Assembly: GCA_903825465.1 (NCBI GenBank)
Contig: CAIKAR010000108.1
Coordinates: forward strand, 1 to 49,571
Length of the DNA: 49,571 bases
Source: an uncultured Hyphomicrobiales bacterium
GTDB lineage: Bacteria > Pseudomonadota > Alphaproteobacteria > Rhizobiales > Beijerinckiaceae
Direction: 5' to 3'
Made by a program: the position numbers and the translations under genes. The notes beneath the pieces were generated by a model. The model ran no database searches. It was not told where the DNA came from and worked only from the letters and a program-made list of their open reading frames with translations. This document shows, piece by piece, positions 15,425-23,966 of this stretch (positions are counted from its first letter, which is position 1; every line of letters begins with the position of its first letter).

Positions 15425-16483
15425 TTAGTAATGGGCCTGCGGATAGGCCTGACCGCCGCCGGCAACCTGCCCGCCGCCATAACCACCGCTCACATACTGT
15501 CCGCCACCGTAGCCTCCGCCGACAACCTTGCCGCTGGAAGGATAGGCCCCGCCGACAACCACGCCGTGTCCGCCGTAAGCGGCGGAAGAGGGCAGCACCG
15601 CGCCGCTCGAATAGGAGTCGGAATAGCCGAAGCTTCCAAGCAGCCAACGCATGCCGACGTGGACTTCCTGCGACGTGATTTTGTAGGCCTGCGTTTCGAG
15701 CGGGCAATTGGTGATCGCGATGTTGGGTTGGCAGCTGATCGAGTTGGACTTCGCGGAGCCCAGATCGAGGTAGCGATAGCCGATTTCGAGCTTGAGGCGC
15801 TTGTTCACGTTCCAGGCGACGCCGGCCATGCCGGCCCATGCGAGACTGGTGTTGCTGGACGAGGCCGCGAGGCCATAGCCGGGAGCGCGGGCGACGCCAT
15901 TGGCGGTGTAGTTCACGCCGCCTATGTCGTGCAGGCCGGTGACATTGTGAGTCGCGAAGCCAACGCCCGCGCCAATATATGGCGTCAGGCCAACCCAGGT
16001 GCCGAGATCGACGTATCCATTGGCGAGGAACACGTTGCTCTGGATATTCGCGTTGTAGTTGTCGCTGTTTCGCACCGGAACGCCCCCGACAGGCAGGTCG
16101 TTGAAGCCCGACGTGTAGCTTTCCGACGATTGATAGTAGCCGCCCGAGCGCAGCGTCGCGGTCAGGTCGGCGCGCAGCCAGCTATTGAACTGATAGCCGG
16201 CGCCCAGCGTGACAAAGGCGGAGGAGGCGATCGACGATTGATCGATAATGAAGCCTGGAACCACGGCGTTCGCCGCCGTGAACGTCGAGGTCTGCGACAC
16301 ACCGTTGATGGCGACCCCCACGTCGCCGCGGATGTACCAGCCCGAGGGATCGATCGATTCTTCGACAATCGCGCCGCGAAGCGGCTCGACGGACGGAGCG
16401 GGCGGCAACAGGTCGGCCGCGCGCGCAAGCTGCGGCGCCAGGAGAGCGGCGGTTGCAAGGCCGAAGGCCCGGATCGGACTGAT
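15425..16483 (-). CDS. Outer-membrane beta-barrel protein with glycine-rich tail; apparent ATC start
   Basis: Paralogue of the preceding barrel gene. PSGWYIRGDVGVAING, LGAGYQFNSWLRADL, NGYVDLGTWVGLTPYIGAGVGFATHN, KRLKLEIGYRYLDLGSA and SQEVHVGMRWLLGSF mark the barrel strands. After the expected C-terminal strand, about 66 further residues follow, rich in Gly, Tyr and Ser with GGYGGGQ repeats. The signal peptide (SPIRAFGLATAALLAPQLARA) is in frame, but no ATG, GTG or TTG precedes it. The best placed codon is ATC at 16483, 7 bases after GAAGGGA. The first in-frame TTG (16408) would delete the signal peptide. From ATC the protein has 352 residues. Confidence 0.8.
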   Translation of the reverse strand: MSPIRAFGLATAALLAPQLARAADLLPPAPSVEPLRGAIVEESIDPSGWYIRGDVGVAINGVSQTSTFTAANAVVPGFIIDQSSIASSAFVTLGAGYQFNSWLRADLTATLRSGGYYQSSESYTSGFNDLPVGGVPVRNSDNYNANIQSNVFLANGYVDLGTWVGLTPYIGAGVGFATHNVTGLHDIGGVNYTANGVARAPGYGLAASSSNTSLAWAGMAGVAWNVNKRLKLEIGYRYLDLGSAKSNSISCQPNIAITNCPLETQAYKITSQEVHVGMRWLLGSFGYSDSYSSGAVLPSSAAYGGHGVVVGGAYPSSGKVVGGGYGGGQYVSGGYGGGQVAGGGQAYPQAHY

Positions 16484-16555
16484 GGTGAAATCCCTTCGTT
16501 CGCTCGGGCCCCTGCCCGTTTCAGTCGATTTCGAAGGGAGAATGAGGGAAATTAC

Positions 16556-16570
16556 TTAAGGCATGTTTAA
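16556..16570 (-). promoter_or_regulatory. CtrA-type box upstream of second barrel gene
   Basis: TTAA at 16556-16559, seven bases, TTAA at 16567-16570, followed by CC; it lies 73-87 bases before the putative start. A further TTAAGCTTAA lies at 16583-16592. Two adjacent barrel genes share this arrangement, which supports control by CtrA. Confidence 0.65.
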
Positions 16571-16663
16571 CCCTAACATTTAAGCTTAACGCCGGACGAA
16601 GCGCCGCTGTCGGACGCGCCTGCCCAATCAATCAATTGAAAAAATTGCGGACGCCGTGTGGGG

Positions 16664-18022
16664 CTATTCGGCGGCGACACGGCTGGCGGCGCCGGAAATT
16701 TCCGCGCAGATGTCGTCGACAACGCTCTCGACAAGCCGCCGGTCGTCGCCCTCCGCCATCACCCGGATGACCGGTTCGGTGCCCGAGGGGCGAATCACCA
16801 GCCGCCCCGCCTTGCCAAGCCGGTTCTCGCCATCGGCGATGGCCTTTTTGACACTGGAGGCGGCGAGCGGCGCGCCGCCATCGAACCGAACATTTTTCAA
16901 CAATTGCGGCAGCGGATCGAACAAGTGGCAGACCTGGCTTACCGGCTTGCCTTCCCGCCGCACGGCCGACAACAACTGCAGAGCCGACACGAGGCCATCC
17001 CCTGTTGTCGAAAAATCCGACAGCACAATGTGGCCGGACTGCTCTCCGCCGACATTGAAGCCATGTTCGCGCATGTGCTCCAGCACATAACGGTCGCCGA
17101 CCTGGGTGCGCGGCATTTCAAGGCCGATCGAACCGAGGTACCGTTCGAGGCCCAGGTTGGACATGACTGTCGCCACGATCCCAGGCTTGGACAGCCGTCC
17201 ATCCTCTTTCCAGGTTTTGGCGACGACCGCCATCAATTGGTCGCCATCGACCAACTGGCCCTGTTCATCCACCACCAGCACGCGGTCCGCGTCGCCATCG
17301 AGCGCGACGCCAATATCCGCCCGCATTTCGCGCACTTTCCGCACCAGCGCGTCGGGCGAAGTCGATCCGACATCCTGGTTGATGTTGAAGCCGTCCGGCT
17401 CGTCGCCGATGGTGATCACCTCGGCGCCGAGCTCCCACAGGGCCTCCGGCGCCACCTTGTAGGCCGCGCCGTTGGCGCAATCGAGCACGACGCGCAATCC
17501 TTCGAGCGACATGTTGCGCGGCAACGTCCGCTTGGCGTACTCGATATAGCGCGCATGCACGCTTTCGACGCGCTTGGCGCGGCCAAGGCCGCGGGCGGCG
17601 GCGCGCTTCAACGAAAGGTCTTGGCCCAGCAGAACTTCGATTTCCGATTCGACCTCGTCGGAGAGTTTGAAGCCATCAGGGCCGAATAGTTTGATGCCGT
17701 TGTCCTCGAACAGGTTGTGCGAGGCCGAGATCATCACGCCAAGGTCGGCGCGCATCGAGCGGGTCAGCATCGCCACCGCCGGCGTCGGGATGGGCCCGAG
17801 CAGCAGGACGTCCATGCCGACGGAGGTGAAACCGGCGACGAGCGCGTATTCGATCATATAGCCGGACAGGCGCGTGTCCTTGCCGATAACGACGCGGTGC
17901 CTGTGGTCGCCGCGATGAAACGCGAGGCCGGCCGCCTGGCCGACCTTGAGCGCCAGCTCGGGCGTGATCACGCCATTGGCCTTGCCGCGAATGCCGTCGG
18001 TGCCGAAGTACTTTCTCGCCAT
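16664..18022 (-). CDS. glmM: Phosphoglucosamine mutase
   Basis: Interconverts glucosamine-6-phosphate and glucosamine-1-phosphate for peptidoglycan and LPS precursor synthesis. The 452-residue protein has the start [16 protein letters not shown], the phosphoserine loop [14 protein letters not shown] (Ser101), the metal loop DGDADR near 242-247, and the C-terminal phosphate-binding [15 protein letters not shown]. The ATG at 18022 has GGCGGA upstream; the frame is open far upstream, but those residues are unrelated to the family. It is divergent from the ArsC-like gene. The usual partners ftsH and folP are not adjacent. Confidence 0.96.
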   Translation of the reverse strand: MARKYFGTDGIRGKANGVITPELALKVGQAAGLAFHRGDHRHRVVIGKDTRLSGYMIEYALVAGFTSVGMDVLLLGPIPTPAVAMLTRSMRADLGVMISASHNLFEDNGIKLFGPDGFKLSDEVESEIEVLLGQDLSLKRAAARGLGRAKRVESVHARYIEYAKRTLPRNMSLEGLRVVLDCANGAAYKVAPEALWELGAEVITIGDEPDGFNINQDVGSTSPDALVRKVREMRADIGVALDGDADRVLVVDEQGQLVDGDQLMAVVAKTWKEDGRLSKPGIVATVMSNLGLERYLGSIGLEMPRTQVGDRYVLEHMREHGFNVGGEQSGHIVLSDFSTTGDGLVSALQLLSAVRREGKPVSQVCHLFDPLPQLLKNVRFDGGAPLAASSVKKAIADGENRLGKAGRLVIRPSGTEPVIRVMAEGDDRRLVESVVDDICAEISGAASRVAAE

Positions 18023-18187
18023 GATTCCGCCTCGCCGCCCGGCGCTCCGGATGGATTCGCTCATTTCTACCATAGCCCAAACGAACCCCAAACTTGTGGG
18101 ACTGGCGATATCGCGGCATGATGAACGCTTAGATATCGGCGCGAGGGGCCTTGAGCCTCGGCGCGAGGGGCGTGGCACGGGGCAGGC

Positions 18188-18541
18188 ATGAAGGTTGTCG
18201 TCTATCACAATCAAAACTGCGGCACTTCGCGCAAGGTGCTGGGCCAATTGCGGGAACGCGGGCTCGAACCGGAAGTGATCGAGTATCTCAAAACGCCGCC
18301 AACCAGGGCGGATATGCGCAGGCTTCTGAAGGATATGAGCATGAAGCCGCGCGACATCCTGCGGCCCCGCACCGCGCTGCACGACCAACTCGGACTCGAA
18401 AATCCCGCGCTGTCGGACGAGGCGCTTCTCGACGCGCTTGAGGCGTATCCGATTCTCATGGAACGCCCCATCGTGGTCTCTCCGAAAGGGACGCGCGTCT
18501 GCCGTCCGGCCGAACGGCTGAACGAGATCGTGCCGCTTTAG
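18188..18541 (+). CDS. arsC: ArsC-family reductase (glutaredoxin-type)
   Basis: A 117-residue thioredoxin-fold protein of the glutaredoxin-dependent arsenate reductase family. The catalytic cysteine is Cys11 in [22 protein letters not shown] and the C-terminal [17 protein letters not shown], with the conserved arginine that holds the oxyanion, agree with ArsC rather than Spx. No arsR, arsB or acr3 gene is nearby, so a general thiol-reductase role is also possible. It is divergent from glmM with a 165-base spacer. Confidence 0.88.
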   Translation: MKVVVYHNQNCGTSRKVLGQLRERGLEPEVIEYLKTPPTRADMRRLLKDMSMKPRDILRPRTALHDQLGLENPALSDEALLDALEAYPILMERPIVVSPKGTRVCRPAERLNEIVPL

Positions 18542-18625
18542 CCACAGCTTCGCCACTCGCGCATTTCGATTTTGCGGCTATTCTATCGCGAAGGGTTCGG
18601 AAACCACCCCGGCAGGGAGGAAGCG

Positions 18626-19660
18626 ATGCGAAGAGCGTCACGCGCGGCGACGCTGGCGCTGTGCGCGGCGATGACGATCGGCGCGTCCGCCAACGCCCAG
18701 TCCTTCAAAGAGGCCCAGTCTTTCAAGGGAAAGACGATTTCCATCCTCATCGGCCCCGGTACAGCGGGCAGTGGCTACGACCTCTATGGCCGGCTGATCG
18801 CGCGGCATCTCGGGCGCCATTTGCCCGGCGAGCCAAACGTCGTCGCGCGGAACATGAACGGCGGCGGGGGACTGCTGCTCGCCAACCATCTCTATACGAC
18901 GGCCCCGCGCGACGGCACCGAGCTTGGCGTCATCGCCGAAATCGCCCCCCTGAGCGAGGCGCTGGGCGCGAACGGCGTACGCTACAAGTCGGCGGAATTC
19001 GCTTGGATCGGCCGCGCCACCACCTCGATCAACGTCACGATGACGTGGAAGACCTCGCGCGTGAAAACCCTTGCCGACGCGTTGAAATATCCCGCGCCCA
19101 TCGCCTCGGGCCCCGTCGGCGGCCTCGCCAACCAGATGCCGGCGCTGCTGGTGGCGGCGTTTGGCGCCAAATTCCAGCTCGTGCAGGGCTACGACAGCAC
19201 CGCCGCGATGCAACTCGCGATGATGCACGGCGAAACCGAGGGGTCTTTCGGCGATTTGGGCGCGTTGAAGACAACGCATCCCGATTGGCTTCGGGACGGA
19301 CTGGTCAATTTGATCGTGCAATACAGCGTCGAACGCGCGCCCGACCTTCCCGACGTGCCCGCCGTCGGCGAACTCGCGCGAAGCGAGGTGGACAAGCGCT
19401 TTTTGGAGGTGGCGCTCGGCGGCGGCCCGATTGGCCGCCCGCTTGTGGCGCCGCCGGGAACGCCGCCCGACATCGTCGCCGCGCTTCGGGCGGGCTTCGA
19501 CGCCGCCATGTCCGACCCCGAGTTGATCGAGGACGCCGCCCGCGCCAATCTACCGCTCTCCCCGATGAGCGGCGCGCGTCTGCAGGAAATCGTGGCCCGC
19601 ATCGCCTCGGCGCCGGCCACGGCCGTCGCGCGCGCCCGGGAAGTCATGGGACCGAAGTAG
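18626..19660 (+). CDS. Bug/TctC-type periplasmic binding protein
   Basis: A 344-residue exported protein with signal peptide (cleavage about ANAQS) and the Bug family pattern: KTISILIGPGTAGSGYDLYGRLIARHL, PNVVARNMNGGGGLLLANHLY, APRDGTELGVI, and the C-terminal GRPLVAPPGTPPDIVAALRAGFDAAMSDPEL. Such proteins bind carboxylates or other small organic anions for TctAB-type transporters. No TctA or TctB gene accompanies it. The ATG at 18626 follows GGGAGGAAGCG; the frame opens earlier without a better site. It converges on the ABC permease gene. The ligand is unknown. Confidence 0.86.
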   Translation: MRRASRAATLALCAAMTIGASANAQSFKEAQSFKGKTISILIGPGTAGSGYDLYGRLIARHLGRHLPGEPNVVARNMNGGGGLLLANHLYTTAPRDGTELGVIAEIAPLSEALGANGVRYKSAEFAWIGRATTSINVTMTWKTSRVKTLADALKYPAPIASGPVGGLANQMPALLVAAFGAKFQLVQGYDSTAAMQLAMMHGETEGSFGDLGALKTTHPDWLRDGLVNLIVQYSVERAPDLPDVPAVGELARSEVDKRFLEVALGGGPIGRPLVAPPGTPPDIVAALRAGFDAAMSDPELIEDAARANLPLSPMSGARLQEIVARIASAPATAVARAREVMGPK

Positions 19661-19676
19661 CGTTAGCCCGCGGTTG

Positions 19677-20462
19677 TTAGCCGCCGCGTTCGCGCGCGCT
19701 GTCGTGCCAGCGCGACAGCAACAGCCACGACAACGCCGAAAAGAAGACGAATATCAAAATTCCGGTGACGGAAATCAGCGCCAACGCCGCGAACATGCGC
19801 GGTATGTTGAGTCGGAAGCCCGCCTCCACGATGCGGTAGGCGAGACCCGCGCCCTGTCCCGCCGATCCCGCCGCGATTTCCGCGACGATCGCGCCTATCA
19901 ATGCGAGCCCGCCGGCGATGCGCAAGCCGCCGAGGAAATAGGGCAGGGCGGCGGGCAGTCGCAGCAACATCAATTGCTGAAAGCGCGACGCGTGGTAGAG
20001 CTCGAACAAATCGACGAGGTTGTGATCGGTCGCGGCGAGGCCAAGCGCCGTGTTCGACAGAATCGGGAAGAACGCCACGACGAAGGCGCAGACCAGCACG
20101 GCTGTTCCGGGCTCCAGATAGACCAGCAGCAGGGGCGCGATGGCGACGATCGGCGTCACCTGCAAAATCACCGCGAAGGGAAAGAACGAGCGCTCCACCC
20201 AGCGCCATTGCGCGAACAACAAGGCCAGCGCGACGCCGCCGGCGACCGCGGCGATCAACGCCTCGAACGTCGTGCCCAACGTCACCATCATCGAACCCGA
20301 CAGCGTGCCCCAATCCGCGACGAGCGTGCGCCCGATCAGCGAGGGCGACGGCAGCACATAGGGCGGAATGGCGTTGCGCCAGACGACGAATTCCCACAAG
20401 CCGAGCGCCGCGCAGAACACGAGGATCGGCGGCAGCCAGTCCGCAAGGCGCCGTTTGATCAT
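19677..20462 (-). CDS. ABC importer permease (SsuC/ThiX type)
   Basis: A 261-residue inner-membrane permease with about six membrane helices and the EAA-type cytoplasmic loop (LFELYHASRFQQLMLLRLPAALPYFLGGLRIAGGLALIGAIVAE). I start it at the ATG at 20462, which has GGAGGAGAG upstream and overlaps the ATPase stop by four bases (ATGA), indicating translational coupling. It is the last gene of a binding protein-ATPase-permease operon of the nitrate/sulfonate/taurine/pyrimidine class. Confidence 0.92.
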   Translation of the reverse strand: MIKRRLADWLPPILVFCAALGLWEFVVWRNAIPPYVLPSPSLIGRTLVADWGTLSGSMMVTLGTTFEALIAAVAGGVALALLFAQWRWVERSFFPFAVILQVTPIVAIAPLLLVYLEPGTAVLVCAFVVAFFPILSNTALGLAATDHNLVDLFELYHASRFQQLMLLRLPAALPYFLGGLRIAGGLALIGAIVAEIAAGSAGQGAGLAYRIVEAGFRLNIPRMFAALALISVTGILIFVFFSALSWLLLSRWHDSARERGG

Positions 20463-21226
20463 GAACTCTCCTCCCCGCCGATCGCACCGAGCAGAGCGGC
20501 CGAGGCCCGCCGGCATGTCTCGGCGTAGGCCTGCGACAGGCGGAATTCCTCGTCGCGCGCGGCGGGTTCGGCGACCTCGATGGTCTCGACGACGCGCCCT
20601 GGCCGCGCGGAGAAGACCGCGATGCGCGACGACATGAAGACGCTTTCATAAACCGAGTGCGTGACGAAGACGATGGTGGCGCCCAGCTCCGCCTTCAACC
20701 GCAGGATGTCGTTGTTGAGCTTCAACCGCGTGATTTCGTCCAGCGCGGCGAAAGGCTCGTCCATCAGCAGCACGGCGGGTTTCGCCACCAACGCGCGGGC
20801 GATCGACACACGCATTTTCATGCCGCCCGAGAGTTCGCGCGGATAGGCCTTCTCGAAGCCCGTCAATCCGACCAGCGCCAGGGCTTCCGCCACCGGCTTT
20901 TCAGCCGCGGCGCGGGAGACGCCGCGCAGCCGAAGCGGCAGCCACACGTTGCGCCACACGTTCGACCACGGAGTCAGCGTCGGCTCCTGAAACACAAAGC
21001 CGAGTTCCGGCCGCGCCGCGCCGCTCCATGTCAGCGCGCCGCTGGACGGCTGGGACAGGCCCGCGATCATGCGCAGCGCCGTCGATTTGCCGCAGCCAGA
21101 GGGGCCGAGCAGACTTAGGAATTCGCCCGCGCGCGCGTCGAGATCGAGTCCATCGAGCGCTTTGACGCCGTTGGCGAAGGTTTTGCCGACGCGTTCGAAG
21201 CGAACGATCGGAGCGCCGGGCGCCAT
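20459..21226 (-). CDS. ABC importer ATPase (SsuB/ThiZ type)
   Basis: A 255-residue ATP-binding subunit: Walker A GPSGCGKST at 41-49, Q-loop FVFQEPTL near 77-84, signature LSGGMKMR at 131-138, Walker B VLLMDEP at 151-157, and the switch His in VFVTHSVYE. Its ATG touches the stop of the binding protein gene (TGAATG), and its own stop overlaps the permease start, so the three genes form one tightly packed operon. Confidence 0.94.
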   Translation of the reverse strand: MAPGAPIVRFERVGKTFANGVKALDGLDLDARAGEFLSLLGPSGCGKSTALRMIAGLSQPSSGALTWSGAARPELGFVFQEPTLTPWSNVWRNVWLPLRLRGVSRAAAEKPVAEALALVGLTGFEKAYPRELSGGMKMRVSIARALVAKPAVLLMDEPFAALDEITRLKLNNDILRLKAELGATIVFVTHSVYESVFMSSRIAVFSARPGRVVETIEVAEPAARDEEFRLSQAYAETCRRASAALLGAIGGEESS

Positions 21227-22237
21227 TCAGTTCTTCGGCCTGAGATCGAGGCCGGTCTTCTTGTCGACAAAGCTCAAATCATAGGACTTCTTGTAGTCGA
21301 GGTCCGCCTTGATGACCCCCGCCTTCGCCATCTTGTCGAAGAAGCTTTTCATCCGCGCGTCGGTCATGGCGCCGATGCCGAGGGTCAGCGAATCGCCGGA
21401 ATCGACAATGCCGTATTCCTTCATCTTGGCGATGGAATAGGCGATCTGGTCGTCGCCTATGTCGGGATTGTCCTTCTTGATCGCTTCGTTCGCGGCTTTG
21501 TTGTCGCCGTAGATGTAGTGGTACCAGCCGATGGCCGAAGCGTCGACGAAGCGCCGCACGATGTCGGGGTTCTTCTCGACCATGTCGCGGCGCGCCTCGA
21601 TGGTCGTCGAGTAGGAATCGTAGCCATAGTCGGCGAGCAGGAACACGTTGGGCCTGAAGCCCGCCTGCCTCTCGACCTCGAACGGCTCGGAAGTCGCGTA
21701 GCCCTGCTGAATGGAATTCTTGTCGGCGATGAAGGGCGCCGCGTTGAAGGTGTAGGGCTTCACCTTCTCGTCCTTGAACCCATAGGCGAGCTTCAGCCAT
21801 TGATAAACGGAAGAAAGATTTTCCTTGGCGATGAAGGCGGTCGCCTTCGGCAGATCGGCGAACTTGTCGAGCCCCGCGCCGGGGTGCGACATGAGTATTT
21901 CCGGACCCTTCTGGAACATCGACGCCACCACCAGCGTCGGCACGCCCTGCTCCACCGCGGTGAACGCCTGAATCATGTTGGCGCCCATGTAAAAATCAAT
22001 CTTGCCCGTCGCCAACAGCAGGCCGTTGTTGGCTTGCGGGCCGCCGGGCACGATTTTCACGTCGAGGCCGTATTTGGCGTAGGTGCCGTCAACGACCGCT
22101 TGGTAAAAACCGCCGTGCTCGGCTTCGGCGAGCCAGTTGGTGGCGAAGGTCACCTTGTCGGCGGCGAGCGCGGCGGCCGGAGCGAGAAACGCCCCAGCGG
22201 CCGCGAGGATGGATTTGGCGTTGATTGGCAGGCGCAT
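21227..22237 (-). CDS. NMT1/THI5-type ABC substrate-binding protein
   Basis: A 336-residue exported solute-binding protein (signal peptide to about ALAADK) with KVTFATNWLAEAEHGGFYQAVVDGTYAKYGLDVKIVPGG, a start typical of the NMT1 group that binds thiamine-pyrimidine precursors, riboflavin or related ring compounds. GKIDFYMGANMIQAF and ENLSSVYQWLKLAYGF follow. The ATG at 22237 has GAGGAG just upstream. The ATPase and permease follow on the same strand. No TPP or FMN riboswitch is visible in its leader, so the ligand cannot be named. Confidence 0.88.
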   Translation of the reverse strand: MRLPINAKSILAAAGAFLAPAAALAADKVTFATNWLAEAEHGGFYQAVVDGTYAKYGLDVKIVPGGPQANNGLLLATGKIDFYMGANMIQAFTAVEQGVPTLVVASMFQKGPEILMSHPGAGLDKFADLPKATAFIAKENLSSVYQWLKLAYGFKDEKVKPYTFNAAPFIADKNSIQQGYATSEPFEVERQAGFRPNVFLLADYGYDSYSTTIEARRDMVEKNPDIVRRFVDASAIGWYHYIYGDNKAANEAIKKDNPDIGDDQIAYSIAKMKEYGIVDSGDSLTLGIGAMTDARMKSFFDKMAKAGVIKADLDYKKSYDLSFVDKKTGLDLRPKN

Positions 22238-22388
22238 GAAAAACTCCTCGGCCGATGCGGGCCCTCGGTGTGAATGGCCAAGTTTGTCGTGTTTTTTTAA
22301 GCGGCGCGCAAGGGCGGGAAAGCAAGTCGCGCGCGTAAGTTGGTCGCAGCCATCTAATGACTCCTGGAGAGCGCCCGCCGATTGGGCG

Positions 22389-22414
22389 GGAACCAAAAAT
22401 CGTCAAGCCGCGTT
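22389..22414 (+). promoter_or_regulatory. EcfG-type (general stress) promoter
   Basis: GGAACC at 22389-22394, a 16-base spacer, then CGTT at 22411-22414 matches the consensus of the alphaproteobacterial general stress sigma factor EcfG/RpoE2. It would start transcription about 40 bases before the first DUF1236 gene, a normal leader length. Small secreted or envelope proteins of this type are common members of that regulon. Confidence 0.65.
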
Positions 22415-22462
22415 TAGCCTGTAGTGGATTGATCCGCTTGCAACGCAAACCTGGAGACGAAA

Positions 22463-22876
22463 ATGCGTGCCAAAATTTGGACGGCCTTCGCCATTGCCGT
22501 CGTCGCCTTCCCCGCCGCAGCTTTCGCGCAGGGCATCGTTGGCGGCGCGCGGGAAGGCGCCCGTGACGGAGATCGAGCCGCGGGGCCCGTCGGAGGCGTT
22601 GTCGGCGGCGTGGTTGGCGCGGTAGGCGGCGGCATCAGCGGCCTGCTTGGCACCGATCAACGCCCCCGCTTCAAGGAATACGTCGTCCGCGAACATCACC
22701 CATCCTACAAATACGACCGTGACGTGGCGGTCGGCGCGGAACTTCCAGGCGACGGCGTGTCCTACTACGACGTTCCGCCGGAATATGGCGTCAAAGACTA
22801 CCGTTACGCGGTTGTGAACGACCACACGGTTCTAGTGGATCCGCGCACCCACCGCGTTGTTGAGATCATCGATTGA
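22463..22876 (+). CDS. DUF1236-family exported protein
   Basis: A 137-residue protein with a signal peptide (cleavage after AAAFA), a glycine-rich low-complexity region (residues 25-65, GGVVGGVVGAVGGGISGLLG) and a C-terminal DUF1236 domain ending YRYAVVNDHTVLVDPRTHRVVEIID. The family is widespread in Hyphomicrobiales envelopes and has no assigned reaction. An EcfG-type promoter upstream suggests induction by general stress. A hairpin terminator follows, and a second DUF1236 gene comes next. Confidence 0.85.
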   Translation: MRAKIWTAFAIAVVAFPAAAFAQGIVGGAREGARDGDRAAGPVGGVVGGVVGAVGGGISGLLGTDQRPRFKEYVVREHHPSYKYDRDVAVGAELPGDGVSYYDVPPEYGVKDYRYAVVNDHTVLVDPRTHRVVEIID

Positions 22877-22884
22877 CGCGTTGA

Positions 22885-22919
22885 AAACCCGGCGGTTCGC
22901 GGAAGCGGCCGCCGGGTTT
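22885..22919 (+). terminator. Hairpin between the two DUF1236 genes
   Basis: AAACCCGGCGG (22885-22895) and CCGCCGGGTTT (22909-22919) form an 11-bp stem with a 13-base loop, ending in TTT. It probably acts as a partial intrinsic terminator, so that the second gene is made at a lower level than the first. Confidence 0.65.
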
Positions 22920-22954
22920 CCGTGCGCTGCGCGTTCCATTCAAAGGGGGTTTCA

Positions 22955-23287
22955 ATGCGAATTTCCAAACCGCTCGCCGCGGCGTTGCTTTGTTTGTGGG
23001 CTCCGGCTATCGCGGTGGCTCAATCAACCTTGCGCGAGCGCCATGTTCTGACGCCAGACGACGACGGGATGATCGAAAATTATGTCGTGCGCGACGCGCC
23101 CGTTCAAGAATTTCATCAGACCCTGACGCCAGGATCCGTTGTGCCCGAGGAAGTGCCGCTGAAAATGATGCCGTCGAACGCCGATCCGAAGCTGCAGGGC
23201 TACGCGTATTTCGTTTCCGTGGACAACAAGGTCGTGGTTGTGGAGGCCGACACGCGCCGCGTGGTGCGGATACTGGGCGGCGGTTGA
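22955..23287 (+). CDS. DUF1236-family exported protein (second copy)
   Basis: A 110-residue protein with a signal peptide (cleavage about AIAVAQ) followed by a DUF1236-like domain ending YAYFVSVDNKVVVVEADTRRVVRILGGG. The ATG at 22955 follows AAAGGGGG. It lacks the glycine-rich linker of its neighbour. Any expression from the upstream EcfG-type promoter must read through the hairpin at 22885-22919. Function unknown. It converges on the anti-sigma gene, 43 bases away. Confidence 0.78.
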   Translation: MRISKPLAAALLCLWAPAIAVAQSTLRERHVLTPDDDGMIENYVVRDAPVQEFHQTLTPGSVVPEEVPLKMMPSNADPKLQGYAYFVSVDNKVVVVEADTRRVVRILGGG

Positions 23288-23330
23288 ACCCGAGCTCACT
23301 TCCGACGATCGCGGGACGAGCCGTGATCTC

Positions 23331-23966
23331 TCACCACTTCAAAACATATGGCCCCAGAAAAGCGCCGATCGCCCCCGTGAAAGCCACGGCGAGCGAATAC
23401 CATATCGTCAAAAACAAGGGCGAATCGTCGGGGCAATGCAGGGCGTAGACGACCGCGCCGACGCCTCCCGCGGCGAGGCCCGCGAAGAGACCGGCGACGC
23501 GCTGGTTGGTCGGCGCGCCGCGCGACAAAGCGTATAGGATGCCGCCCAACGGCGCGAGCGCGAACAACGGCACGCAAGTAACGCAATAGGGCGCGTAATG
23601 GCCCATCGCCTGAGCCTCCCACGTGGCCTCCGGCGTCAGCCAGAGGTCCAAACCGCACGCCACGGCCAGCAAGACGGGCGCGACCGCCAGCAAAGCAGGG
23701 CGCCCCGCGACAACGGCTGGACGCGCCAGCCGGGCGGCAAGCCACGTCGCGGGAACGGCGAACGACACGGCGGCCACAAATTTGAACAAGAACCGCGGGT
23801 TGAACGCCACAGCGCCAATGTCGGACCTAATCTTCAGCGTCAACACCAGCATAACCAGCGAAAATATCGCGCCACCGGCGAGCCCCAGGCTCCAGACCCT
23901 TCCCGGCCTGGAGGTCTTGGCCGCGCCATCGGCGGCGAGCGCGTTGATGAGATCGTCGGTTTTCAT
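23331..23966 (-). CDS. nrsF: NrsF/DUF1109 membrane anti-sigma factor
   Basis: A 211-residue inner-membrane protein with six predicted helices and a short cytoplasmic N-terminus (MKTDDLINALAADG), the layout of DUF1109 proteins such as Caulobacter NrsF that hold an ECF sigma factor at the membrane until stress. Paired cysteines in HYAPYCVTCVPLF and in a later segment (ALHCPDDS) could sense redox or metal stress. The gene overlaps the sigma factor stop by four bases (ATGA at 23963-23966), as expected for a sigma/anti-sigma pair. Confidence 0.85.
   Translation of the reverse strand: MKTDDLINALAADGAAKTSRPGRVWSLGLAGGAIFSLVMLVLTLKIRSDIGAVAFNPRFLFKFVAAVSFAVPATWLAARLARPAVVAGRPALLAVAPVLLAVACGLDLWLTPEATWEAQAMGHYAPYCVTCVPLFALAPLGGILYALSRGAPTNQRVAGLFAGLAAGGVGAVVYALHCPDDSPLFLTIWYSLAVAFTGAIGAFLGPYVLKW

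Noticed and set aside
22238-22462. TPP or FMN riboswitch before the NMT1-type ABC operon
   Set aside because: The ligand family made this likely, but I find no thi-box or RFN-element core in the leader; only a short CCCGCC/GGCGGG hairpin is present.
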